DNA from: Chrysemys picta bellii
Taxonomy: Eukaryota > Chordata > Testudines > Emydidae
DNA length: 64,000 nt
Assembly: GCF_011386835.1 (NCBI RefSeq)
Contig: NC_088797.1
Span: forward strand, 38,377,583-38,441,582
Direction of reading: 5' to 3'
Shown here: one piece after another, positions 32,331 to 44,167 of the stretch
How positions within the stretch are numbered: the stretch's first letter is position 1
Layout: every line of letters starts with the position of its first letter
Made by a program: the position numbers and the translations under genes
Notes under the pieces: model-generated
What the model was told of the DNA's origin: nothing
Seen by the model: only the letters and a program-made list of their open reading frames with translations
Databases searched by the model: none

Positions 32331-32789
32331 CTGTCTGGGGGCGGGGGTGTGAATATGGGGTGGGGGTGTGGATAAGGGTCGGGGCTGTCAGGGGACAGGT
32401 AGGGTCGTAGGGGGTTCTCAGGAGGGGGCAGTCAGGGGACAAGAAGCAGGGCGGCTTAGATAGGGGGTGGAGTCCTAGGGGGCAGTTAGTGGCAGGGGTC
32501 CCAGGAGGGGGCAGTCAGGGGACAAGGAATGGGGGGGGGATTGGGGGTTCTGAGGGGGGCAATCAGGGGGTGGGAAGTGGGAGGGAGTGGATGGGGGCGG
32601 GGCAGGGTTGGGGCTAGAGCAGGGCTCCTCCCCCCCACCCCCCCAGTGTCCTCTTTTTTGCTTTTGGAAATATGGCAACCCTAGCCAGTATGTCTGCTCT
32701 AATTGTATTACCTCAATTCACACACAAAAATTCCACAAGAACAGACTTTTTTGCAGTAGTTTAACTGACCCCACATCAGACGGATTGTG

Positions 32790-34377
32790 TAGGGTTACCA
32801 TATCTCATAAATAAAAAAAGAGGACCCTCCACGGGCCATGGCCCCGCCCATTTCCCCACCCCCTAGCCCCGCCCCAACTCCGCCCCTTCCCCCACCCTAA
32901 CTCCGCCCCCTCCTCCCTCCCACTCCCAGCCAGGGGGAAAGGGCTGCCCCAGTGCTACCAGCATCACGGTTTCCCGGGCAGCCCCCAGACCCTGCGCCCC
33001 CAGCCGGCGCTTCCCCAGCGCAGCTGGTGCCCGGGAGGGGAAGCGCCCAGCCGGGGGCGCAGGGTCTGGAGGCTGCCCAGCAAACCGTGAAGCCGGTAGC
33101 GCTCGGGCTTTGGGCAGCCCCTATGCCTCCGGACCCTGTGCCCCCAGCCGGGCACTTCCCCTCCGGGGCTCCGGCGACTCTGCGTAACTTACACTGTATA
33201 AGTTACACAGAGCCAAAGAGGAGCAGAGCCTCCGCAGCTGGAGGCTCTGCTTCTCTTAGGCTCTGTTTAAGAGCCGGGCTGCCCCAGCGCTACCGGCTTT
33301 GGGCAGCCCCCGTGCCTCCGGACCCTGCGCCGCCGGAGCCCGGGTGGGGAAGTGCCCGGCTGGGGGCGCAGGGTCCGGAGGCAAGGGGGCTGCCCGAAGC
33401 CGGTAGCTCTCGGGCAGCCCGGTTCTTAAACAGAGCCTCCAGCGGCTGGGGCTCTGTGTAACTGACACTGTGTCAGTTACACACAGCCCTGGGGGCTGGA
33501 GGCTTTTCTCCTCTTTGGCTCTGTGTAACTGACACTGGGTCAGTTACACAGAGCCCCGGGGGCTGGAGGCTCCAGCCGCCCCCGCTCTGTTTAAGAGCCG
33601 GGCTGCCCAAGCGCTACCGGCTTCGGGCAGCCCCCGTGCCTCCAGACCCTGCGCCCCCAGCTGGGCACTTCCCGTCCCGGGCTCCGGCGGCGCAGGGTCT
33701 CCAGGCACGGGGCTGCCCAAAGCCGGTAGCTCTCGGGCAGCCCGGCTCTTAAACAGAGCCTCCAGCAGCTGGGGCTTTGTGTAACTGACACTGTGTCAGT
33801 TACACACAGCCCCGGCGGCTGGAGGCTCCAGCCCCCGTGGCTCTATTTAAGAGCCGGGCTGCCCGAGCGCTACCGGCTTCGGGCAGCCCCGTGCCTTGAG
33901 ACCCTGCGCCGCCGGAGCCCGGGAGGGGAAGTGCCCGGCTGGGGGCGCAGGGTCTGGAGGCACGGGGCTGCCCGAAGCCGGTAGCGCTCGGGCAGCCCGG
34001 CTCTTAAATAGAGCCGCGGGGGCTGGAGCCTCCAGCCGCCGGGGCTGTGTGTAACTGACACAGTGTCAGTTACACAAAGCCCCAGCCGCTGGAGGCTCTG
34101 TTTAAGAACCGGGCTGCCCGAGAGCTACCGGCTTCGGGCAGCCCCGTGCCTGGAGACCCTGCGCCCCCAGCCGGGCACTTCCCCTCCCGGGCTCCGGCGG
34201 CGCAGGGTCTCCAGGCACGGGGCTGCCCGAAGCCGGTAGCGTTCAGGCAGCCGGGCTCTTAAACAGAGCCGCCATTTTCCCGGACATGTTCCGCTTTTTG
34301 GCAATTCCCCCCGGACGGGGGTTTGACTGCCTAAAAGCCGGACATGTCCGGGAAAAAGAGGACGTATGGTAACCCTA
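32790..34377 (-). mobile_element. hAT-type element (TAGGGT family, member e), inverted, palindrome-rich
   Basis: Starts TAGGGTTACCATAT and ends ATATGGTAACCCTA after a poor G. Flanks GGATTGTG (32782-32789) and GGATTGGG (34378-34385) match at seven of eight. Its right end (AAAGCCGGACATGTCCGGG) is the inverse of the left ends of members d and f, so it points the other way. Its interior is a series of GC-rich hairpins (33180-34265) unlike any other member. Only 106 bp separate it from member d. Confidence 0.87.
33180..34270. repeat. Chain of large GC-rich palindromes
   Basis: Four hairpins of about 160 bp, at about 33268-33428, 33590-33752, 33849-34010 and 34102-34262, share arms of the type GAGCCGGGCTGCCC, GCTACCGGCTTCGGGCAGCC, and the inverse GCCGGTAGC, GGGCAGCCCGGCTC. 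They are joined by small palindromes such as GTAACTGACACTGTGTCAGT at 33459-33482, 33523-33548, 33780-33803 and 34049-34073, with a variant at 33182-33210. Adjacent hairpins are repeats of one another. No coding function is likely. Confidence 0.87.
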
Positions 34378-34385
34378 GGATTGGG

Positions 34386-36090
34386 TCTAGTGTAAGAACA
34401 AGACCAGGAGCACAGTAAGAACAAGGACAGAACTGGTCAAACTTTACCCCACCATCTGTGACCCTGACAGCCCCTCAATACCAGCTGGTAGAGGGCACAC
34501 CATACCATGACTCTCATCAGGGCTGTGCCCCAACGTACTGTTATCACAATATATATCACAAAGGTATCATGTAAGGTTCCATATATAAACTAGTGACATG
34601 CTGGTCCCAAAAATAATTGTGTAATGTATGTATGTATTCTATACGAAAAGTTCTAGATGGGCGCTGAAAATATGTTCTTAAAATGTGTTTGGGACGCAGT
34701 GCATGAATCTAGTGTGCCCTACACAAAGGAATGTGTGTTTACCTGTCTTACTGATTTAGTTATAGGCACAGGAGTATAGAAGCATATTTACATATAAAGT
34801 AAACAAAGCCATCAAACTAAACTAAGCGGGGAGAAGCCTGTTTAACAATAATGCCAGGGGACAGAATCTGCACACCAGGAAGCCTTCCTGGCTCTTGAGG
34901 CAGAGATAATGGACGTTGAGCAATATAAGGGAAGCAAAAAGACCTTTTAATTATCCATCACTGAGGGGACGACAGGGTACATCATGCTCTGAGCCTATGA
35001 AGGCTGAATCTTCGTGGCCTGAAAGGCAAGAGCTGCTGGAAACTTGATGTAAGTGAGAAATCTGTTTAGACAAAGATTGTAACTTGCTGAAATTAAATTT
35101 CAGTCAGTAGAATGTATTTGTTTTGTTTTATTTGTGTAAGGGGACTGTTGTCCCCTTACTAATATTCAGGAGGGGTGTTTTGGTTGGCTAGCTCCCAGCA
35201 CTAAAAGGGGAAGGGTCGGTGGGAAATCAAGACCCTGAGACTGACAGACCCCAGGAACAACGGGGAGAGGCCAATGCTCCAAGTCAGCCTGATTGACAGG
35301 GCGGGCAGGCTAACCAGGGAGTCAGGAGGCTAGGGGATGGGTCCCGTCCTCCATGTGAGCTGGAATTGCCTGGGTCAGACAGAGTGGGGCCGAGCTAAGG
35401 AGCAAGCAGGGGCCCAAGCTGAGCTAGGGAACAGAGCTGTGCCAGATCCAGAGGGGCCAGAAAAGCAGCCCAGGAAGCAGGTCAGTGCTGGGAGCAGAGC
35501 TGCAGCCACAGAACCAGAGACATGGCCCAGGGAGAGCAGATCCTGTGCTGGGAGCAGAGCTGAAGCCACAGAGGCAAGTGTGGTGAGCAACTGGGGCCAG
35601 CCAAGGGGGGACCTTGGGCAAAGGGCCCAGCGCAGAAAGACACCCCCAGCCAAGGGTCCTTGTAGGCTGGACTGGGAGGGGGAATCTTAACCCGACGGGG
35701 GGCTGACACTGGGAAGAAGGGTCCCACCACCTAAAGCCCGGAGGTGTGTGGCCACCACCATTGCAAGTGTTCAACCTGCAGCATCCCTGCAGCACAGCCA
35801 GGGCCTACGAAGGAGACCTGGGACCTACAAGGAACAGACTGTGAAGTGCCCTAACATCCAGAGACACTGTTTGTAATGTTCCCTGCCACAGAGCAGGGTG
35901 ATGTGTTTTTCTTTAATCTTTCCCATTTTTCCTTATTCTTTTTTTAAATTAATTGTTAATTAAACAGCTTGTATTTGCTTTAAATTGTATGAAATGATCA
36001 GAGGGTCAGGGAAGTGACCAGTGCAGAGTGCACAGTCAGGCTCACAGTTCTGAGTATCCTGCGTATATTGTCACACCATCCAAACTGGAA
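34386..36090 (+). repeat. Unclassified interspersed repeat(s), possible LTR material
   Basis: The sequence is more structured than neighbouring AT-rich DNA. It includes a perfect small hairpin TAAGGGGACTGTTGTCCCCTTA (about 35137-35158), a duplicated phrase GTGCTGGGAGCAGAGCTG (35489 and 35553), and GGGTCAGGGAAGTGACCAG near 36005. I remember the ACTGTTGTCCC, TATTCAGGA and CCCTGAGACTGACAGACCCC text as a repetitive element in turtles, possibly an LTR or its flanks. I find no paired terminal repeats or retroviral protein, so class and borders stay open. Confidence 0.35.
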
Positions 36091-38756
36091 TAGGTTTGTA
36101 ATTTAGGGCCCGGTTTTGGTCCATCTCTCATGCTTAACTTCACTTACTACTTCTGAATATTTCCCCTAAAAATGGGAACATGGAAAGGGGCCTAATCCTA
36201 ATTTTACAACCCCTATCCACGAAACAGAGACTCCTGCCTTCCCCAGGTTCACAAAAAGACACTTCTCATGTATCCACTTGCCCTCTTCATCCAGGCACCC
36301 CTCCATTGTATTAGATGAGCTTGCAGAGTGTGTGCATGCAATAACATGTAAAATTGTTCAGTACAGATGATACTTTTCCCCATATTCGGAGAACATCTGA
36401 ACTATGGGATTGTCTTCCGCTGGTGTAAACTGGCATAGGGTCTGTCTCATAGTTCAGAATTATATACTACATTACATAGCTATATATCATATGTTCACTT
36501 ATTCAGACAAGACAATAATACACTTGCTGTGATAGCCTGGCTCAACTTAAGTCAATGGCAAAATCCCTATTGACTTCAATGGGGCTGAGATTTCACCCAG
36601 TGTTTTTTATTGCTTAGGAGACTTGTGTACCTTTTGGTCAATACCAGGACATACCATATTTAAACCCTGATGGCCAGCACAGCCAGGCATATCATGGGCC
36701 TCCTCCACTGAATCTCTGTTGTGAGCCAATCAATGGTTAACCACTTTGACAAAAACATTCCTGTGCAGTACCAGATGTGCGAAAAGTCTACACATGTATT
36801 GATACCAACTACACCAACTGTGGTGCATGGCATTTAGAGAACTGAGTTCCACATCTTCAGATATCTTTCAGGGAATAACTTACACCTAAGAGACATAGTT
36901 CACCTCACATATCTTGAATTTTTCCAATTAACCTGAATTGAGTGAGGGGAATGGAACATTAAACTCGTTGTGCTGGAATTAAAGGAAGAGAAAATATATC
37001 ATAAACAATGACAGAATTGAAAAGAAAATATTGCCATTTAAATCAGCTGAAGTCACTAAAGAAGGTGATTACGAAAGATACAGTTAGTTTGGTACTTATT
37101 CTCAGATCTGTGATAACACAGAAACAATGCACCACAAAGGGAGGTTTTACACACGATTGCAAACAAAGTCTCTCTAGGAATCATGCAAGTCTTAAAATTC
37201 ACATTGGTGGTACACACCTAAAAACAAAACAAATAAACAACCCTCTCTATAACAACTTCAACTAGTTATGTATGAGTGCCAAAACTTGAGGAACCAGTAC
37301 ACTAATACACCTCATAAAGCAAAGCAGAAATATACATGGTAGATGCTTAAATCAGAAGCACATGCAGAGAGTTTGATACATACGAGGAGGTGATCAGCCC
37401 TGCCCTCACTGTGGACCTCTGCCTGTAGAGAAAAAGAAAATGCATCTCAAAAGAAGAGCACCTTGATATAAGCAGGATCCTCTTACAGTACGATTGAAAC
37501 TATTTGACTGGAAGGATTAGGCTGGTATTTCCAGTTTGGGTTACATGATAAATATCTTCCTTACAAGAGTCATCCTCTCAATTAAAGTAAGAAAAGTTGC
37601 TGCTGATTCCATTACTTATGCTAGAATGCCTTGTAGAATGCCTTTCTCATTTTCTTCTGTCAGATAAAGAGACACATCTCCCATTGACTTCAACAGCCTT
37701 ACACCAAGACTCGAAGAAAGCTAAAGGGGCTTCTGGCAGTTATCTTCATTGGAGATGAGGGAAGAGGAAGACAGAAACTCTAAAGATAAAAACCCAGAAT
37801 CATCAATGGGAGATGCCCAGATAAATCTAAGGGCAGACTTGGATGCTGTGTCCTGCTAATCAATCATATCTTCATTTCACTTATTGTTCTGGCATGCTAA
37901 AGACACTCACTGGAAACTGTTCAATAACACATTGTTGGAAAATGGTTAGTGCCCTAGTCATTCAGCATAATTTTGACACTCCATGGGAATTTAGGTATGC
38001 ACAACTTATTAGGATATGACCTTTCCCTTATATTACTTATTTTAAGATCAAGTTACCGTGAAATGTCCCCAGTGGGAGTTGCTGTGCTTCCTTCACAGAT
38101 AAGGAAAACAGCAATGGCAACTTACAGAAAGAGGACTTTCATATATTTGTACAGAACAGACAACATTGTGGTCTTGAGAGATATCCAAAGCATTCTTGGA
38201 GGTCAAGAGGAAAGTCATGCGGTATGTTAACTAACCCCCTTTTCCCAAAAACATGACAAGGGTATTTCCTTGAATCTTTTAAATGCCCCTCCCACCCCCA
38301 CATACACTTTTTTTTTTTTTTTTTTTTTTTTTGTACTGCAGTACCTAAATTGCCTGACATTAAGTTTTGAGGAACTTTCTAGGTTTCTGGGCTCCTACTA
38401 TTCAGAGGGCTGAGGCTGTTGGTTGTCAGACACTTTTGGTATTCATTGTTCTGTCTGAAAACCCATTTTATGACGCTAGTCTGGAGTGGCTATTATCATC
38501 TCCATGTTCTCCAATACCACTCTCTTTTTCTCTGTAACATGGACTTTGCCACTCAGACCATATTTATGCTCTCAGTACTTCCATGCTAACGGATTACCGT
38601 AATTCAGTCCTAACTGTGAAACTAATCTGAAAGCTTCAGGAATTAGAAAATTCAGCTTCCCAACGCCTCTTTTGTTTTGCGAACAAGGAACATCCAGTTC
38701 TACTGATCTGCACTGATTGCTGATCAGCAAATGAATTCAATTCAAGATCTTGTGAA
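36091..38756. other. Unannotated stretch with a poly(T) run
   Basis: AT-rich DNA without supported genes. A 25-base T run lies at 38308-38332. Text near 36555-36600 (CTATTGACTTCAATGGGGCT, TTTCACCC) resembles old amniote repeat relics. Confidence 0.45.
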
Positions 38757-38845
38757 CATAAGAACGGCCATTTGGGGTCAGACCAAAGGTCCATCTAGCC
38801 CAGTATCCTGTCTTCCAACAGTGGCCAGTGAATGGGGGATGAATT
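38757..38845 (+). mobile_element. CR1-type fragment
   Basis: AACATAAGAACGGCCAT, GGTCAGACCAAAGGTCCATC, TAGCCCAGTATCCTGTCTTC and CAACAGTGGCCAGTG match the phrase that precedes CR1-type 3' ends, and a related but more diverged copy is at 44011. It is short and truncated on the right. Confidence 0.65.
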
Positions 38846-41800
38846 TTTTAATAATCTAGGCCAATTGTACTGAGGTGACCATCTCTCATTTTATCTCTCT
38901 CAAAGGTTTATGAAGTCTGCTAGGGTGTCCTTACTTTGCATACTGTGGTTTTATGTAAATCATGCTAGGGACTTTCAGTTCAATGATTCATATAAAAACC
39001 CTCCCTAACTGTAGGTACAACCTACCTCCAATTTAAAGCCAATGGAGTGGCTCTTTGCAAAGACTTCATTGGAAATTGGATCAGACACTATGTCTGCACT
39101 TCCTAGCTGTCTCCAATGTTTTGTGTAGGGCATTTTTATTTGAAGCAGTTCATCTTTGGCCAGTTTGTATTATTCTAATTTTCACTGTGTCTTGAGTCTT
39201 CGTGTTAGGCACTGTACAAACAGGATTATTTTTCTTTGCTTATTTTATGATAGTGTATTTGCTCTCCCTGAACCACTGGGCCCAACTTTATTTTAATCAC
39301 TGTTGATTTTAAACTTTTCGGTAGAACCCATGTAGGTGGAGAAATAAATATGAAATAAATTTAAGTTTAAACAGTGCTGCTTATATCAGAAATGTCTGTA
39401 CTTGTAACCTATGGTTTTTGCAAATCAAGATTGTAAAATCTAGCAGCTCTTGATCATTCAAATTGTTTTTCAGGATAGAGTAACTTGCTTGCTGAAAATA
39501 AAATCAGCAGGTCAATAAAAGAATAGATAAAAAAAAGATTAAATATTTTGCCTTTTGGGCATTCAGGGCACATAACTGTTCTCCCCAACCATAAATACAC
39601 TACTAAGTAAATAGCATAATGTACCAAATGGTGAAATATAGTAAATGGTTAACTTAAGCATTTAATATCCTGGAATAAGATTGTTAAATTAATACACTGG
39701 CTATGAATCACCACCTATCTCGCTAGGTATTTATTATATATACTCATCTCTATGATATCTGAAAATTGTGGCAACACTGTAATTAACAGAAGAATGGAAG
39801 AACTCTAGTCCCACCTCAAAGAAGTTTAGAGAAACCCAGTTTGTCTCAAAGGTCTGAGACTCTCTAATTGATGGTGCTGCAGAGGGCCTTTTAAAGTATG
39901 TGTGTGTGTGTGCGTGTGTAGATCTGTGCCTTCCACCCCACCTGACTCTCTTCCCCTCAGATCCCCCCACTCCACTACCAGCAGCCTGACGTTGCTGACC
40001 CATGAGCCCCTGCACCCACCCCAAATTTGAGTGAGTAGTGCTGTAACCTGCATACAGGGTTGTGGTGCCTCAGTGTTGCTGCAGCAGGTCACAACATCGC
40101 TCACTCATATTTGGCCCAGCTGCCCCACCATTATAGCCAAAAAGTGGTCAGGCCATGGCATGCGTGGTCCCTCCACTCTGCAGCCTATGAATCATTGGGA
40201 AAGTTATAATTAGAAGAATATGTGAATTTACACAAAACTGCATATTTGAGTGAAATCCTTCTCTCTTTAGTCATGTGAGTTGTCCCACTGATTACTTGCG
40301 TGATTAGGGCAAGCAGGGCTTGGTCCCTTAAAGCTTTCCTGCAACTACTGTGCAGTTGGACTGTGGGTCTCAGCTAATTATATTTGCTTTTCCAGAAATT
40401 GCCCTTCCCCTTTAAATGACTGACAAAAGATAATAATTTACTGCTGTAAGAATCAAGTAGCAGGCAGCTCTTAAAACAATTTGGATTGCAGGCCCTAGGA
40501 GTTAATTTGCAATCGACCTGAGGCCAATCTGCCTTCCTTGGGTAAATAAAGACTCATTATGTAAATTAGTGGGTTAAAACTCTCTAATAGAATATGCAAC
40601 ACAGGCTAAATAAATCCAGCCTTGTGTGATTCACTTAATGCATCTCCATGGTACACTGATGTCATATGTATCCTGAATTCAACTTGTTAGTTCTATTTTA
40701 TATAGGTTTTTATACCACACTTATCTGAGCGCCTCCCAATAGTCCATTAAACATCGTGCCTACACATCTGTCACATGTTTGTTCTTTCATCCTCTCCAGA
40801 GAGGGAGAAATGTGTTCAATCGAGTGTTTTGTTTTAGTAGGATTTTTTTTTAATTTATTAAATAAATATAACTGTTGCTATGTGCTTATAGAAGGCAAGG
40901 TCAAAGAAATGCATCTTGCACTTGGAGTGGAAGGTGATGAGATTTATGATGGTCCTTAGTTCCTGGGGGAGTTCATTCCACAGTCTTGGACCACCCCCAA
41001 AGAAGGAATCACCAAAGAAGGTTCTGTCTCCTCTTTGCAGTGTCTAGAAAATGCTAATAATATTAAATTAATTAAATCCAAAGTTGAAAATCACTAGCCC
41101 ACAGAAAGGAAAAGCCATCTGTTGGCTAACCTCATCTCTAAGAGTAGAGTAATGTATACCTGCCGGCATGTTTGAAAAATGATTCAGCCCAAGTTATATC
41201 TCTGTTCCTACTGTTGTGACATTGAGTTTCTGCAAAGGAGCACAGTCTAGGTGCTAAGAGTTTATTTACAGAGGGCAGGACTGAACTTTGCATGTGAACA
41301 CATACAGAACATGATAAAGATCTTTCTGTCTCATTAGTAATTTACAGAATTGTGATTTGCTACTCCCAACACACCTATAATTGAATTCCTTAGTCATAAA
41401 ATCACTGGGACCAAACAAGTTCAGGTATCTTTTATCAGCCTTTTTTTCTTTTTTTTTTGTTGTCATCTGTTAACCTATTTCTTATAGAGCTTTTCTTCTT
41501 TTTATAGATTCATTTGCTTAAGTTATAAATTAACCCTAGTACTTACTCTCCCACAGGCCATATACTCCAGCTTTTTTTATGCTTCATGCAAACATTTCAA
41601 GCTTTATAAGTTTTATGGTTTGGAGTCACTCTGAATAATAGTTGGTGGTTAAAGTATAGTAAAAAGTAAATCTCAAAAGATTCATAGATCCATTATGGAT
41701 AAATGTCCAAAAGTCGAGATAGTGCTCTATGCCTTTCTGGTCTAGAAATCAGACTAGGCATATCAAAAAGAGAAAAGGTTCTCTTGTGAGATTTCTGGTA

Positions 41801-43812
41801 CTTCCAGTTTCATGTAACGATGTTGACTAATGCGAGGCCCAGTCCTGCAAACTTCTTACTCAAGACAGAAATCCCATACGCTTCAATGGCATCTGAAGGG
41901 GTCCAGCACTTCCCAAAATGCACTCAGTGCTTTTCAAGACTGAGCCATAACTTCATTTTACCCATTCATTTTACCCAAACATAAACATGTATTAAACAGA
42001 CTAATTAAAAACAATTAAAAATACAATACATTTTCATTAACTTTTTTTTGTATGTTCAGACAAAACATTAATTTCAGCAGCTGTGATAATACACAGACTA
42101 TTTGCCTTATGGTCTCTCTTTTCCCCACCCGAAACCATTCAAATTCTGGAACTTGTCTTGACAAGACCTTGCACAATAAACATATCTTTTTCTAAAGTTT
42201 CATTCTTGTTCTTACTAAGGTTTTTCATAGGAGAATGTAGAGCACTCTGAAAAAAAATTAACTTGGTGATGATTCAGGGATTGGCAATGTGATTTAAAGA
42301 ACCTTGCATCTCTAAGTCATTCTTTCAGATCCAGCTTAGACTTGCTGTGACCATGACTGATGTGTATATTGCATATAATTAGGTGGTGACTTAAAACAGT
42401 TCCTGGGGATGTGTCCACATCATCAAAATACAGTCACAAATGGCACTAATTTATTTTAAAAGTTATTTATTTGGACTTTCTGATTTCATACATATTTATT
42501 CTAATATAAAGCATACGACAAAGGGTTTAGGAACCTGTAAATTGCATTTTTTACGTTTAAATTGTTTATTTTTCATACAGTAGGTTCCCTCCTCTATTTT
42601 CATCTCCTAATCCATCTCAAAGGCTGATCTGTCCTTCCAGACAAGGAGAGCTGAATGTTGCTCCCTCCCCAGTATAATTCTACTCCTGAGGTTGCTTGAC
42701 AGCCGATTGAAGTTAGTATTTTAACATTTCCACATTGAACTGTGTTTGTGTCTCTAGTTTGTAATACTCTATATTTAGCAATAATCCCCATTACATAAAT
42801 CTGTGACAGGCATTCTTTGAAAATTTTGTGACAAAAGATTTGTTCTCAAACATTTCATCTATTTCATTATTTACAGTAGGTCATTGTCCTATCTTTGTTT
42901 TGTCTTTGCAAAATTTTGTATTTTCTGCTCTTTTAACAGAATCGATAGCAACACAGTGGAAAGAGCTTTAACAGTCAAAATAAAATATCTTTATCAACTT
43001 TACAACAGAAGTAACTTTTCTTTGCTAATGGAGTGGCTTTGCTGTTTAAATACATACTATCGAATACCTTATGGCTTAATTTTTCATGCTTTTTACAATT
43101 TAATCTTCATTTAGTAATTTTTTCCTGGTTGTACAAATCTGTTTGGTTTTAAAATTGCTCTTGTTAATTCTGTGTAGTTAAAAAAGAGATCTGTGTTCTT
43201 ACTGTAAATCCCAAACGTAGGCCCCAGTCGTGCAATGGAATCCAGTTGAGTGGGAGTCTAGAGCGGTGCGCATAAACGTCAGCCAGCACAGATCCCTCTG
43301 GAGAATTAGAGCCTTAAACTGAGTATATGTGCCATCTATTATCAGGCCTTGTGTACCCAGCTCATAACTTTAATTGGATAGGGGACTTTCAACTCAAGTC
43401 AGAAGGAATTTTCTTTACAGAGCAAACAAAATCTTATTTATTCTTTAAAGGAGACCAGAAAATTTAGTTATATATAAATATGATATAATGGTTGACATAT
43501 ACAGAGAGAGAAAGAGAGAGAATCCTAAATGACTTTGCCAACTATAATGTGTCTATAACATATATGGGGGAAACATGATGATGTGATGTGGTATAAGGGT
43601 TTCAACCCGAGTTTGAAACAGGCTTATAAATAAGGGGTGAGCTGTGTAGGTCATCCCAAAAGGGCTCTGATAAAAATCATTATTTCTTACCATCCCTCAT
43701 AGCCTATAAAGAATGCATGTATGTCACAGAAAATGTATTTTATATATCTTTTTATAGTGGTTTTAAAAAAATGTATTTCATGTTCCTCCACCCGAAAAGC
43801 AAATGCCTTAGT
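38846..43812. other. Unannotated stretch, mostly AT-rich
   Basis: A TG microsatellite lies at 39899-39919. 40900-41045 (GGAGTTCATTCCACAGTCTTGG and flanking text) and 41835-41945 plus 43210-43330 (CCAGTCCTGCAAAC, CCAGTCGTGCAATGG) resemble old LINE or SINE relics, too diverged to name. A GA tract is near 43503-43520. No gene is supported. Confidence 0.4.
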
Positions 43813-43814
43813 TA

Positions 43815-43982
43815 CACCTCTACCCCGATATAAAGCTGTCCTCGTTATAGGTGAAACCGCGTTATATCGAACTTGCTTTGATCCGCTGGAGTGCGCAGCC
43901 GCCCCCCCCCCCGGAGCACTGCTTTACCACGTTATATCCGAATTCGTGTTATATTGGGTCGCGTTATATCGGGGTAGAGGTG
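43815..43982. mobile_element. TA-flanked MITE, Tc1/mariner-like (copy 3)
   Basis: Ends CACCTCTACCCCGATATAA and TTATATCGGGGTAGAGGTG, flanked by TA (43813-43814, 43983-43984). The interior has a small deletion after CTGTCCTCG relative to copies 1 and 2. Confidence 0.86.
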
Positions 43983-44010
43983 TACTATGAGTCCAACTTT
44001 ACAGGAATCT

Positions 44011-44167
44011 GCAAGAACATAAAAAAAGCCAAACTGAGCCATACCAATAGTTCATCTAGCCCAATATCCTGTCTTTCGACAGTGGTCAGTGCCAGATGCT
44101 TTAGAGGGAATAAACGATCATAATGGTCCCTTCTGACCTTAACGTCTATGAGTCTATGATTCTATGA
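44011..44167 (+). mobile_element. CR1-type 3' end fragment
   Basis: Contains AAGAACATAAAAAAAGCC, TTCATCTAGCCCAATATCC, GACAGTGGTCAGTGCCAG, and the classic tail GGTCCCTTCTGACCTTAA followed by GAGTCTATGATTCTATGA. The tail gives plus orientation. Only the 3' end is present. Confidence 0.78.

Larger units (their letters stand above)
31156..32683 (+). mobile_element. hAT-type element (TAGGGT family, member d)
   Basis: Starts TAGGGCTACCATATGTCCGG and ends AAATATGGCAACCCTA. Flanks GCCAGTAC (31148-31155) and GCCAGTAT (32684-32691) match at seven of eight. The left end contains the GGACATGTCC and ATGTCCGGGATTTCCCCC phrases shared with members e (inverted) and f. The interior holds a CCGGCCCCAG-type array (31560-31935) and a G-rich 90-bp minisatellite (31981-32330) that is also present in member f. 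Confidence 0.87.

Noticed and set aside
31314..32410. Ala/Pro- and Gly-rich frames up to 186 codons
   Set aside because: Composition effect of CCGGCCCCAG and G-rich arrays inside a hAT element.
32952..34424. Several mutually similar frames of 60-170 codons on both strands
   Set aside because: They are repeated readings of the palindromic units; similarity between strands reflects the inverted repeats, not a protein family.
35337..35795. Overlapping frames of 82-123 codons
   Set aside because: Contained in an apparent interspersed repeat, with duplicated phrases and no recognisable protein.
34386..36090. Endogenous retrovirus
   Set aside because: No gag, pol or env text and no paired LTRs can be seen; only listed as an unclassified repeat.
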